Shown piece after piece: positions 50,742 through 59,046 of a stretch of 64,000 nucleotides of DNA. Made by a program: the position numbers and the translations under genes. Under the pieces are notes generated by a model. That model did not search any database, was not told the origin of the DNA, and was given only the letters and a program-made list of their open reading frames with translations. The DNA is from Kitasatospora sp. NBC_01266 (GTDB lineage Bacteria > Actinomycetota > Actinomycetes > Streptomycetales > Streptomycetaceae), in contig NZ_CP108458.1 in assembly GCF_036242395.1 (NCBI RefSeq), positions 2,480,001-2,544,000 of the forward strand, in the 5' to 3' direction. How positions within the stretch are numbered: the stretch's first letter is position 1; each line of letters begins with the position of its first letter.

Positions 50742-52139
50742 GTGGAGTTGGCCAACGACGGCCCGGCCGACCAGCACGGCAGCAGCGGCGGTGGGGGCCT
50801 GGCCCTGGCCGCGCCCCCGAACCCGGGTGCCACCGCGGTGACACCCCCCGCGCCCCCGCGCGGCGCGGCCTGGCGGGTCGGCGGCGGCTGGCTGCTGACC
50901 CGGGTCCTGCTGGTCCTGATGGTCACCGGCGTACTCAAGATAGCGCCGCTGGACGTGACCACCGATGTCTCGGTGATCTACCACAGCTGGTTCAAGGTGC
51001 TGCAGACCGGCACCTTCCCGATGGACGACGTCACCTGGCAGTACCCGCCCGGCGCCGCGCTGGTGATCCTGGCCCCCGGGCTGCTGCCGTGGTCCTACCT
51101 GACCTCCTTCTTCGTGCTCTGCGGCGTCTTCGACACGCTCGCGATCACCATGCTGCTGCGCACCGGGCTGCGGCGCGGGCGCAGCTTCGCCGGGGCCTGG
51201 GTCTGGGTGCTCGGGGTGCCGCTGCTCGGTCCGACCGTCTACTGCCGCTACGACATCCTGGTCACCGCGATCGCCATGACCGGGCTGCTGGTGATCCTGC
51301 GCCGACCGGTGCTGGGCGGCTTCCTGCTGGGCATCGGCGGCCTGATGAAGCTCTGGCCGCTGCTCGGCCTGGCCGGCACCCCGCGCGGCCGGCGGACCCG
51401 GCGGTCCTGGACGGCGGCGGTGGGCTCGGTGGCCAGCCTCGCCTTCCTGCTGGCGGCGGGGATGAACGGGGCCTTCCAGTTCCTCACCTTCCAGGCCGAT
51501 CGCGGCATCGAGGTGGAGTCGCTGGGCGCGCTGCCGCTGCACTTCGCCAAGCTGTTCGGCTTCTGGCACGGCGCGGTGACGATGAACTACGGCTCGGTGG
51601 AGTTCCTCGGCCCGTGGGTGCCGGTGATCTCCAAGGTCGCGATGGGCGCCACCGTGGCCGGCTTCGGCTGGCTGCTCTACTGGCGGCTGCGGGCCCGCCG
51701 CTGGCAGCCCTCCACCACCTATGACGCGGCCCTGGCGGCGCTGCTGATCTTCACCGTGACCAGCCGGGTGATCAGCCCGCAGTACCTGGTCTGGCTGGTC
51801 GGCCTGGCGGCCGTCTGCCTGACCGTGCGCGGCACCAGCCAGCGTCCGGTGGCGGTCATGGTCCTGGTCGCGACGGTGCTGACCACGCTGGAGTTCCCGA
51901 TGAACTTCGGCCAGGTGGTCAACAGCACCGGCTGGGGCGTCACCATCCTGACCGCCCGCAACCTGACCATGCTGGCCGCCACCATCGTGTCCTGCCAGCG
52001 GCTCTGGCGCTCCACCCAGGGCCCGGCCCCGGCCGTCGCCGAGGAGAGCGAGGCGCCGACCGAGCCGGAGCCGAAGTACCCGGTGCGCCCGGGGATCGCC
52101 TACGAGCAGAGCCTGCTGGACGACATCCAGCACGGCTGA
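50742..52139 (+). CDS. Polytopic GT87-like (DUF2029) mannosyltransferase-type membrane protein
   Basis: The 465-residue protein has a Pro/Gly-rich cytoplasmic N-terminus of about 45 residues and about ten transmembrane helices. VTTDVSVIYHSWF after the first helix and YPPGAALVI later match the GT-C fold GT87 family, which uses polyprenyl-phosphate mannose at the outer membrane face. GTG 50742 follows GGGAG. Neighbouring PimB-like enzyme supports a role in mannosylated envelope lipids or glycans, but substrate is inferred. Confidence 0.85.
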   Translation: MELANDGPADQHGSSGGGGLALAAPPNPGATAVTPPAPPRGAAWRVGGGWLLTRVLLVLMVTGVLKIAPLDVTTDVSVIYHSWFKVLQTGTFPMDDVTWQYPPGAALVILAPGLLPWSYLTSFFVLCGVFDTLAITMLLRTGLRRGRSFAGAWVWVLGVPLLGPTVYCRYDILVTAIAMTGLLVILRRPVLGGFLLGIGGLMKLWPLLGLAGTPRGRRTRRSWTAAVGSVASLAFLLAAGMNGAFQFLTFQADRGIEVESLGALPLHFAKLFGFWHGAVTMNYGSVEFLGPWVPVISKVAMGATVAGFGWLLYWRLRARRWQPSTTYDAALAALLIFTVTSRVISPQYLVWLVGLAAVCLTVRGTSQRPVAVMVLVATVLTTLEFPMNFGQVVNSTGWGVTILTARNLTMLAATIVSCQRLWRSTQGPAPAVAEESEAPTEPEPKYPVRPGIAYEQSLLDDIQHG

Positions 52140-52195
52140 CGGATCGCCAGGCGCGTGCCAGGCCGGGTTCGGGTTCGGCTGGTTCGGCCGGGCGC

Positions 52196-53395
52196 TCAGG
52201 AGCTGCCCGGCCCGACCTGGCGGACCACGTCGGCGATCCAGCGCCTGGTGAACTCCGCCAGCCCGTACCCCAGCCGCCGGCCGAGGATCAGGTCCAACTG
52301 CTGGTCCCGGCCGGCGCCGGGGCCGGCCGCGCCGACCGCCCGGTAGACGTCGACCAGGGCCTGCTGCCCGTGCTCGGCGGCGATCAGCGAGCAGGCCAGC
52401 CAGGAGAGTTCGTAGGCCTGGGCGATCGCGGTGGAGCCGGCCTTGAAGTCGGCATCGGTGGGCAGCGCGGTGGGCAGTTTGCCGGCGGCCACGTCCTGGG
52501 TCAGCTCCGGGGCGATCTGCCGGGCGGTGTGCCCGGTGTTCAGGTAGCCCGTGTAGTCGGCCACGCCCTCGGAGAGCCAGAGCGGGGTCCACGGGTGGGT
52601 GTCGGCCCGGGTGGCGACATGGGTGGACTCGTGGGTGATCACCACGTGCTTGCCGAACGCGCTGAGCCGGCGGTACGCGTCGGGGTTGACCAGCACCCGG
52701 TCGGCGGGGGTGCGCACCGGCGCGGCGGGGGCCGCGACGGTGACCGCGGCGATGTCCGAGTAGCTGCTCGGATCGGCCCCCAGCAGCTGGGTGAACTGCG
52801 CCGCGGTGGTGGGCAGCTGGAGCACCAGCCGACCCGGCCACCCGCCGCCCCAGACCGCGCTGACGGCGGGCACCGCCTGGTCCCCCAGCCCGGCCAGCTC
52901 GGTCAGCAGACCGGGCGTGGCCGGCCCGAGCACCACGCAGTGCGCCCCGCGCACCGGCGTGGGGTCGCCCAGGTCCCAGGGCGCGGCCGGGCTGCCCGGG
53001 GCGGCGCTCTCACCGCTCACCGCGCCGCCGGCCAGGGTGAGCCGGCGGCGCAGCACCACCGGGTAGTCGTCGAAGCCGTCCAGCCGGTAGGAGAGCTCGG
53101 CGCTCACCGTGCGGGCGTCCCACGAGGTCGGGCGGTAGTCCAGCTGGGCCAGCCGCAGCGCGGCCAGCTCACCGGTGCGCAGCGCCTGGGCGTGCGCGGC
53201 CAGCAGCGCCGTCGGCTGCCCGGCACCCGGCGTACCGAGCGGGGCCGCGCCGGTGGGCACGGCGGCCCGGGCGGGCACCGCGCGGGGCAGCGAGAGCTGG
53301 GCCAGCCCGCCGGCCGCCAGCAGCAGCGCGGTGCGCCGGGAGAGCCCGCCGCCACCGGCGGGCTCTCCCGGCGCGCTGGGCGATCGGGCGCTCAG
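52196..53395 (-). CDS. Tat-exported HExxH zinc metallopeptidase-like protein, probable CTG start
   Basis: The in-frame sequence upstream of the first standard start (GTG 53278) encodes GGGGLSRRTALLLAAGGLA, a twin-arginine signal followed by a hydrophobic core and an ARA-type cleavage site. No ATG, GTG or TTG precedes it, but CTG 53395 overlaps the NlpC stop as CTGA, giving 399 residues. The mature part has HVVITHESTHVATRA (HExxH) and WLSEGVADY (third zinc ligand Glu), as in gluzincin peptidases. Start and export are inferences; the zinc motifs are plain. Confidence 0.75.
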   Translation of the reverse strand: MSARSPSAPGEPAGGGGLSRRTALLLAAGGLAQLSLPRAVPARAAVPTGAAPLGTPGAGQPTALLAAHAQALRTGELAALRLAQLDYRPTSWDARTVSAELSYRLDGFDDYPVVLRRRLTLAGGAVSGESAAPGSPAAPWDLGDPTPVRGAHCVVLGPATPGLLTELAGLGDQAVPAVSAVWGGGWPGRLVLQLPTTAAQFTQLLGADPSSYSDIAAVTVAAPAAPVRTPADRVLVNPDAYRRLSAFGKHVVITHESTHVATRADTHPWTPLWLSEGVADYTGYLNTGHTARQIAPELTQDVAAGKLPTALPTDADFKAGSTAIAQAYELSWLACSLIAAEHGQQALVDVYRAVGAAGPGAGRDQQLDLILGRRLGYGLAEFTRRWIADVVRQVGPGSS

Positions 53396-54432
53396 ACCCG
53401 CACCACCGCCGCCACCGGCATCGCCGCGACGTTCTCGTAGCGCACCCGGGCCCCGGGGTACGGGGCATGGATCACCGTGCCACCGCCGACGTACATGCCG
53501 ACATGGTGCATGTCGTGAAAGAAGATCACCAAGTCTCCCGGTCGCGCCTCGGCCAGGCTGATCCGCTGCCCCCCGAACGCCTGCGCCTGCGAGGTGCGGG
53601 GCAGGCTCACTCCCGCCTGCCGCCAGCTCCAGTACATCAGACCCGAGCAGTCGAAGCTGCCGGGCCCGGTGGATCCGTAGACGTACGGGGAGCCGAGCTT
53701 GCTCAGCGCCGCGGCCACCGCGACCGCCGCCCGGTCCGAGGCGGGCGGCTGGTTGCCCAGATCCACCCGCTCCGCCCCGCGCGCGGCCCGCTCGTTCGCC
53801 TCCCGGGCGTCCTGCGCGAGCAGCTGGTCCCGCTCGGCGGCGGAGAGGCTGTCGAGCAGCGCCTGGGCGCTCTTCAGCCGCTGCTGCACCTGCTGCTTGC
53901 TCTTCGCCAGGGTGCTGCGCACGGTCTCCAGTTCGGCCAGCTTGGCGCCGGCCTCGCTGCGCCGCTGGTCGAGCCGGTGCTGCTGCTCCAGCACCTCATG
54001 GAGCGTGGCGACCTGCTGGCGGCCCGCCTCGGCCAGACTGCGCGCCTTGAGCAGGTAGCCCGCCGGATCGGAGGAGAGCATCAGTTGAACGCTCGGGTCC
54101 ATCCCGCCCGAGCGGTACTCGGCCGCGGCCACCGTGGCCAGGTCCGACCGCATCCGGTTGAGCGTGTCCTGCCCCTGTGCCACCTGCGCCTGCAGCGCGC
54201 TGCTCTCGGCCTGCAGCCGCTTGACGTCCTCCTCTGCCGCGTTGGACTTCTCCGAGGCCTGCTCGGCCTCCGTGTAGAGCTGGTCGACCTGCGACTTGAC
54301 GTCGTTCTTGTCCGGCTTGGCCGGTGCGCCCTGGGCGCTGGCCGTCATCGCCAGCGCGGTGGTCGCGGCAGCGGTGACCGCCAGCACCCGGGCGAACCGG
54401 CGCGCGGTGCCCGACGGGGGTGTAATCGCCAT
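53392..54432 (-). CDS. Secreted NlpC/P60 peptidoglycan endopeptidase (paralogue 1)
   Basis: Cuts peptide stems of peptidoglycan. 346 residues: a signal peptide (LAVTAAATTALAMTASAQGA), a coiled-coil region (about 40-210), and a C-terminal NlpC/P60 domain with FDCSGLMYWSW (Cys near 260), HHVGMYVGGGTVIHAP (His) and a third polar residue. It has its own promoter with a hairpin in the leader. Its stop overlaps the metallopeptidase start. The coiled coil is typical of RipA/CwlO-like autoinhibited enzymes. Confidence 0.93.
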   Translation of the reverse strand: MAITPPSGTARRFARVLAVTAAATTALAMTASAQGAPAKPDKNDVKSQVDQLYTEAEQASEKSNAAEEDVKRLQAESSALQAQVAQGQDTLNRMRSDLATVAAAEYRSGGMDPSVQLMLSSDPAGYLLKARSLAEAGRQQVATLHEVLEQQHRLDQRRSEAGAKLAELETVRSTLAKSKQQVQQRLKSAQALLDSLSAAERDQLLAQDAREANERAARGAERVDLGNQPPASDRAAVAVAAALSKLGSPYVYGSTGPGSFDCSGLMYWSWRQAGVSLPRTSQAQAFGGQRISLAEARPGDLVIFFHDMHHVGMYVGGGTVIHAPYPGARVRYENVAAMPVAAVVRV

Positions 54433-54455
54433 CGCCTGACGACTCCAATCGCCGT

Positions 54456-54476
54456 GAGGGCTCGGGGAGAGCCCTC
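54456..54476 (-). other. Leader hairpin of NlpC paralogue 1
   Basis: GAGGGCTC (54456-54463) and GAGCCCTC (54469-54476) form an 8-bp stem with a five-base loop, 23 bases upstream of the ATG and inside the predicted transcript. Confidence 0.45.
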
Positions 54477-54500
54477 GGAGGAGCTGAGGTCCGAGCGCAG

Positions 54501-54530
54501 ACGTTAGCGAGTCAGGACGGATGAGTCCAA
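54501..54530 (-). promoter_or_regulatory. Promoter of NlpC paralogue 1
   Basis: On the minus strand TTGGAC (54530-54525) and TAACGT (54506-54501) are separated by 18 bases, predicting a 60-base leader. Confidence 0.6.
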
Positions 54531-54581
54531 ACCCTCACCGATACGAATATTTGATCCACAATCGGACAGCAGAACGGCGAA

Positions 54582-54610
54582 GGCCCGGCCTCCACGCGGG
54601 AGGCCGGGCC
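54582..54610 (-). terminator. Terminator of NlpC paralogue 2
   Basis: GGCCCGGCCTCC (54582-54593) pairs with GGAGGCCGGGCC (54599-54610) in a perfect 12-bp stem with five-base loop, 31 bases after the paralogue 2 stop and followed by TTC on the minus strand. Confidence 0.85.
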
Positions 54611-54641
54611 GAAGTGACGCTTCACCAGGAACGTCAGGACA

Positions 54642-55766
54642 TCAGGGGCGGACGATCGCATCGATCGTCATCACGGTGGCCGACTCGTACTTGACGTTCT
54701 CACCGGCGCGCGGCGCGTGGATCATCACGCCGTTGCCGATGTACATGCCGACGTGGCCGTAGTTGTTGAAGATGAGCAGGTCGCCCGGCTGCGCGTTGGC
54801 GATGTTGGTGCCCTCGTTGGTGCCGATCGCGGCCTGCTCCTGGGAGGTGCGCGGCAGCGCGACACCGGCCTGCGCGTAGGCCCACTGCATCAGGCCCGAG
54901 CAGTCGAACTCGGAGGGACCCGTCGAACCGTAGTGGTACGGCGAGCCGAGCTTGCTCACGGCGGCGGCGATCGCCGCGGCGGCGGCCGAGTTGCCGGTGG
55001 TCGGCGCGGCCGGGGGCGTCGCGGTGCTGCCGAGGGGGGTGCGGGCCGAGCCGCGCGAGGCGGCGCTCTGCGACTGCGCCGCGGCGGCGGCCTGCGCCTG
55101 GGCCTGCTGGGCGGCGGCCTTCGCCTGCGCGTCGGCCTGCGCCTGCTGGGCGGCCATCTGCTGGCGCTGCTGCTCGGTGAGCGAGTTGAGCAGGTTCTGG
55201 GCCTGCTGAAGCTTGGCCTGGATGGTGTCCTTGGCGGACTTCAGCTGCTGGGTGGTGGCATCCAGCGCGGCGAGCTTGCTCTGCGTCTCGGTCTTGCTCT
55301 GATCGAGCACCTTCTCATCGCTCTGCAGCTCCTTCAGCGTCTCCGCCTGGGTGCTGTTCAGCTGGTTGAGCGCGCTGGCCTGGCCGAGGAAGGTGTCCGG
55401 GTGAGCCGAGAGCATCATCTGCACGGTCGGCGATATGCCGTTGTTGGCGTACTCGTCGGCGGCCACCGAGGCCAGCCCCGACTGCAGGTTGGTCACCTGG
55501 TCCTGCTGCCGCGCCACCTGGTCCTGCAGGTCGCCGACCTGCTTCTGCAGCGTCTGCTGCTGGGCCTGGGCGCCGTCGTACTGCTGGGTGGCCTGCTCCG
55601 CCTGGTTGTTCAAGTCGTCGACCTGGGACTTGACCTGGTCGAGCGAGGGCGCCGGATCGGCGTGCGCCGCGCCCTGCGAGGAGAGGGCCACGGCGGTGGC
55701 GGCAGCGGCGGTCAGAATCGACGCGCGGGCACGGCCAACGGGCTTGGGACGACGATGGGACGCCAC
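54642..55766 (-). CDS. Secreted NlpC/P60 peptidoglycan endopeptidase (paralogue 2, c-di-AMP riboswitch controlled)
   Basis: 374 residues from GTG 55766 (GAAGGA upstream): a signal peptide (ILTAAAATAVALSSQGAAHA), a long Gln-rich coiled coil (about 40-215), an Ala/Gln-rich linker (QAQADAQAKAAAQQAQAQ), and an NlpC/P60 domain with FDCSGLMQWAY (Cys near 288) and GHVGMYIGNGVMIHAP. It hydrolyses peptidoglycan stems outside the cell. A ydaO-type riboswitch in the leader suggests control by c-di-AMP, known for streptomycete cell-wall hydrolase genes. Confidence 0.93.
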   Translation of the reverse strand: MASHRRPKPVGRARASILTAAAATAVALSSQGAAHADPAPSLDQVKSQVDDLNNQAEQATQQYDGAQAQQQTLQKQVGDLQDQVARQQDQVTNLQSGLASVAADEYANNGISPTVQMMLSAHPDTFLGQASALNQLNSTQAETLKELQSDEKVLDQSKTETQSKLAALDATTQQLKSAKDTIQAKLQQAQNLLNSLTEQQRQQMAAQQAQADAQAKAAAQQAQAQAAAAAQSQSAASRGSARTPLGSTATPPAAPTTGNSAAAAAIAAAVSKLGSPYHYGSTGPSEFDCSGLMQWAYAQAGVALPRTSQEQAAIGTNEGTNIANAQPGDLLIFNNYGHVGMYIGNGVMIHAPRAGENVKYESATVMTIDAIVRP

Positions 55767-55780
55767 GAATCCTTCTTCCC

Positions 55781-55960
55781 TGGGACCGCCTACCGGGTGA
55801 GCTGACGGGTTCGGGCTGGAAGACATGCCCTACGACGCCTCACCGGCCTGTGGCCGACCTGGCGCCGATTCACCCCGGAGGAACGTGGTTCCCCGGCTCC
55901 GGTCCGCAGCTCCCCAGAAGGGGTTCCCCGTCGGACAGTCAACTGTCCGTGCTGCTTTCC
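55781..55960 (-). promoter_or_regulatory. c-di-AMP riboswitch (ydaO/yuaA type)
   Basis: The minus-strand leader has the conserved blocks GGGGTGAATCGGC (from 55876), a middle stem, and CCCGAACCCGTCAGCTCACC (from 55815) close to the gene, preceded by purine-rich CCGGGGAACC loops. These match the ydaO/yuaA class that binds cyclic di-AMP and is found before resuscitation-promoting factor and NlpC/P60 genes in Streptomyces. The 5' boundary is approximate. Binding in this class turns expression off. Confidence 0.85.
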
Positions 55961-56026
55961 AGACTCGGCGGTAACCCGCGCTGCCACCCCGGTCGGGTGA
56001 TCTCCATCGCGTGGGTCTGGCTGCCG

Positions 56027-56056
56027 ACCCTAGTAACAAATCTGTGATCCGTTCAA
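56027..56056 (-). promoter_or_regulatory. Promoter of the riboswitch-NlpC paralogue 2 transcript
   Basis: TTGAAC (56056-56051) and TAGGGT (56032-56027) on the minus strand are separated by 18 bases; the resulting leader of about 250 bases fully contains the riboswitch. Confidence 0.65.
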
Positions 56057-56102
56057 ATCCTTGTCGGAAAAACCCGGAAACTTTGACTCTGGGTGCTAGG
56101 GA

Positions 56103-56120
56103 GATCACCAACAGGTGATC
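56103..56120. repeat. Inverted repeat GATCACC-AACA-GGTGATC
   Basis: A perfect 7-bp inverted repeat lying 47 bases upstream of the -35 element of the riboswitch promoter, suitable for an activator or repressor dimer. No known regulator is assigned. Confidence 0.5.
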
Positions 56121-56140
56121 AAGTAGTGTGCAGACAAGTG

Positions 56141-56171
56141 TCCCCCGTCACACCTGGCGGGTGACGGGGGA
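56141..56171 (-). terminator. Terminator of NlpC paralogue 3
   Basis: TCCCCCGTCAC (56141-56151) pairs with GTGACGGGGGA (56161-56171) around a nine-base loop, 37 bases after the paralogue 3 stop. Confidence 0.8.
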
Positions 56172-56207
56172 TCAGGAGCGCGGCTCGCGCGGCGGGGCGA
56201 CGCCGGG

Positions 56208-57245
56208 TCAGACCCGGCGGATGATGTAGGACTCGCCCATCGTGCTGACCTGAGCGATCCGGACCACGTCACCGGTGTGCGGCGCGTGCACCATCTCGCC
56301 GTTGCCGATGTACATGCCCACGTGGTGCCGGTCGCTGCCGAAGATCACCAGGTCGCCCGGCTGGGCGTCGGCCAGGTCCGGCACCGCGGTACCCACCGTG
56401 GCCTGCTCCTGGGAGGTGCGCGGCAGCGAGACGCCGGCCTGTGCGTAGGACCACTGCATCAGACCCGAGCAGTCGAAGGTGCTGGGGCCGGTGGCACCCC
56501 AGACGTAGGAGTCGCCGAGGCGGCTGAGCGCCTCCTGTACGGCCTGGCCCGCGTAGCCGGCGGCCGGCGGCAGGTTGAGCGTGCTGAGCTGGGCCCGGGC
56601 GCTGCCGCGCGAGGCGGGCGCCTCCTGGGCCGCCAACTGGGCACGCTGCGAGGCGCTCAGCGAGTTGAGCAGCTTCTGCGCGGCGGCCAGCTTGGTCTGC
56701 ACGTCCGACTTGGCCTGGTTCAACTGCGCGGTGGCGGTGTCCAATTCGGCCAGCGTGTCGGCGGCTTCCTTCTTCTCCTGGTCGAGGTTGCGCTCCTCGC
56801 CCTGCAGCGACTTCAGCGCGTCGGCCTCGGTGCTGGTCGCCACCTGCATGCTGGAGGCCTGGTCCAGGTAGGTCTGCGGGTTGGAGTTGAGCATCAGCTG
56901 GACCGAGGGGTCGATCCCGTCGTTGCGGTACTCGTCCCCGGCCACGGTGTCGAGGCCGCTCTGCAGCTGGGTCACCTGGTCCTGGGTGCGGGCCACCTCG
57001 TCCTGCAGCTGCGAGGCCTGCTGGCGCAGCTGGTCGCCGCGCTCTTTGGCGCCGTCGTACTGCTCGGCCGCGGCCTCCTGCTGGTTGTTCAGCGCGTCGA
57101 TCTGGGCCTTGACCTGATCGACCGAGGGTGCCGGATCAGCCCAGGCCCCGCTCTGCGAGGAGATCGCGACCGCGGTCGCCGCAGCGGCGGTGAGTACGGA
57201 GATCCGCACGCGGCTCGACTGCTTGGGACGGCGGTGGGACGGCAA
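56208..57245 (-). CDS. Secreted NlpC/P60 peptidoglycan endopeptidase (paralogue 3)
   Basis: 345 residues, starting at TTG 57245 with AAGGAG 7 bases upstream. Layout matches paralogues 1 and 2: signal peptide (VLTAAAATAVAISSQSGAWA), coiled coil (about 40-205), short linker, NlpC/P60 domain with FDCSGLMQWSY (Cys near 258) and HHVGMYIGNGEMVHAP. It is closest to paralogue 2 in the signal peptide and first coiled-coil residues, suggesting tandem duplication. Its short leader has an 18-bp palindrome instead of a riboswitch. Confidence 0.93.
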   Translation of the reverse strand: MPSHRRPKQSSRVRISVLTAAAATAVAISSQSGAWADPAPSVDQVKAQIDALNNQQEAAAEQYDGAKERGDQLRQQASQLQDEVARTQDQVTQLQSGLDTVAGDEYRNDGIDPSVQLMLNSNPQTYLDQASSMQVATSTEADALKSLQGEERNLDQEKKEAADTLAELDTATAQLNQAKSDVQTKLAAAQKLLNSLSASQRAQLAAQEAPASRGSARAQLSTLNLPPAAGYAGQAVQEALSRLGDSYVWGATGPSTFDCSGLMQWSYAQAGVSLPRTSQEQATVGTAVPDLADAQPGDLVIFGSDRHHVGMYIGNGEMVHAPHTGDVVRIAQVSTMGESYIIRRV

Positions 57246-57269
57246 GGGACTGCTCCTTCTTCTACCGGG

Positions 57270-57287
57270 CTCACCCGATCGGGTGAG
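57270..57287. promoter_or_regulatory. 18-bp perfect palindrome before NlpC paralogue 3
   Basis: CTCACCCGATCGGGTGAG is its own reverse complement, 25 bases upstream of the start and about 28 bases downstream of TAGGGT (57320-57315), the putative -10 element. As DNA it looks like an operator; in the RNA it would be a tight hairpin just before the ribosome-binding site. Confidence 0.55.
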
Positions 57288-57411
57288 TGGCCGGAAAAAT
57301 AGGTTTGACGCCAGACCCTAGTGAACATCAGATCCTCGCGCCACTCCCCGACTACGACCAACCAGCCTTCACGGCCAGGTGTTCACCGGCTCTTCACCAG
57401 TTGAGCGCTGG

Positions 57412-58932
57412 TCAGCTGCGGGCCAGGCGGTTCAGCAGCAGCACCGAGGCGACCGGGCGCGCCCCCGCCTTGCGCACGCCGTCGGCCACCTCGCGGTCGG
57501 CCGAGACCACCACCACCGGGCGGCCCTGCGGCTCGGCCCGCACCAGCTGGCGGATCAGCTCGTCGGCGGTCTGGCCGGTCCGGCTGAACCGCACCCGGAC
57601 CCCGCGCGGCGGCGCCATGATCACCGGCACGTCCAGGTCCTGCCCGTCGAAGACGCAGGTCACCTCGGCCTGGGTGCGCTGCGCGAGCATCGCCAGGCCG
57701 CCCAGCAGCCGCAGCCGCTGCTGCTCCAGCGGCAGCGTGGGATAGCCGGTCTTGGTCACGTTGTAGCCGTCCACCACCAGGTGCACCTGCGGGATCGCCA
57801 GCAGCTGGTCGAGCAGCGCCGGGTCGTCCTCGGCCAGTCCGCGCCGGGCCACATCGTGCGGCGAGGCCGAGCCGGGGACCACCGCGTCCACCAGGTCGGC
57901 CGGGTGCAGCTGGGTGACCGGCAGCGCCAGTTCACGCTGCAGCCCCTGGGCCGACTGCAGCACGGTGTCGAGCAGCAGCCGCAGCCGCATGTCCTCCACG
58001 CTGCGGCCCTCACGCGCCGAGCGGCGCCCGGCCTCCAGGGCGGTCTCCAGCTCGGCCACCCGATGCTTCAGCCGCCGGTTCTCGCTCTCCGCGGCGCCGC
58101 GCTCGACGGTCGCGGCAGCGGCGGCGGCGGTCAGTTCGGCCTGCAGCTTGCGGGTCTCGGCCTGGGCGCGGCGGGTGTCGCTCTCCAGTCCGCGCAGCTT
58201 CTTGCGCAGCGTCTCCAGCTCCTTGCGGGTGCCCTCGGCCTCCGCGCGCTGGCGCTCCAGGTCGGCCCGGGCCGCGAGGCGGGTGGCGGCCAGCTCCTCC
58301 TGGAGCTTCTCCACCAGCCGGGCCGCCTCGGCGGCGGCGTCCTCGGCACCGGCCCGCTCGGCCTGCTCGCCGGCCTCGGCGACCAGCCGGGTCCAGCCGC
58401 GGGTGCGCAGCAGGTAGGCGGCGGCGGCCACGTCCAGCGGCTCGGCCGCGCCCGGCACCTGGCCCGCCTCCAGCGCCTTCACCAGGTCGGGCTGGCCCAG
58501 CCGCAGCCGGTCCGCTATCCGCAGCCGGAAGACCGGCTCGGCCTCCAGCGCGGCGGCCAGCGCGGTGCCCGCGTACTTGGCCCGGCGGGCCGGGGTGAAC
58601 TTGGCGTACGGGCGCAGTGAGGCCGGCAGATCGGTGAGCGGCAGGCCGCCGAGCGCGTCGGCGGCCAGGCCCACCACGCGCCGGCGCACGCCCTCGGGCA
58701 GCGGGCGGTCCAGCTGCTCGGCGGGCGGTTCCTGCTCCTCGCCCTGGTCCTCGCCCTGGTCCCCGGCCTCAAGCGCTTCGTCAGCCTTGCCGACCTCAAC
58801 GGCCTCGCCGGACGGCTCCACGGCGCTGTCGGCGGACGTCGCGGACGCGGCCGGTTCGCCGGCAGCGGGCAGCGGCCCCTGCGGCTCAGCGGCCTGGCTG
58901 GCTGCGTCCATCGCGTCCTCGGCTCCGATCAT
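57412..58932 (-). CDS. NYN-domain (YacP-like) RNase-type protein with coiled coil
   Basis: A 506-residue protein. An acidic low-complexity N-terminus (about 1-75) is followed by a helical domain (LDRPLPEGVRRRVVGLAADA), a long Arg/Glu/Ala-rich coiled coil (about 170-290), and a C-terminal NYN domain (about 375-506) with HLVVDGYNVTKTGYP, VTCVFDGQD and VVVVSADREVADG, the acidic residues of PIN-like nucleases. This arrangement is conserved in streptomycetes. RNase activity is expected from the NYN family but not proven here. Confidence 0.9.
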   Translation of the reverse strand: MIGAEDAMDAASQAAEPQGPLPAAGEPAASATSADSAVEPSGEAVEVGKADEALEAGDQGEDQGEEQEPPAEQLDRPLPEGVRRRVVGLAADALGGLPLTDLPASLRPYAKFTPARRAKYAGTALAAALEAEPVFRLRIADRLRLGQPDLVKALEAGQVPGAAEPLDVAAAAYLLRTRGWTRLVAEAGEQAERAGAEDAAAEAARLVEKLQEELAATRLAARADLERQRAEAEGTRKELETLRKKLRGLESDTRRAQAETRKLQAELTAAAAAATVERGAAESENRRLKHRVAELETALEAGRRSAREGRSVEDMRLRLLLDTVLQSAQGLQRELALPVTQLHPADLVDAVVPGSASPHDVARRGLAEDDPALLDQLLAIPQVHLVVDGYNVTKTGYPTLPLEQQRLRLLGGLAMLAQRTQAEVTCVFDGQDLDVPVIMAPPRGVRVRFSRTGQTADELIRQLVRAEPQGRPVVVVSADREVADGVRKAGARPVASVLLLNRLARS

Positions 58933-59046
58933 GGTCTGCGCGGCTGCCCCGGCCCAGGCCCGGGGCGCCCCGACTCACCGCCCGGTGACTCTCACCGCTC
59001 GGTGCAATTGTCGCGTGCGCGGCGGCTGTTTTTCAGCAGCGCCTGC

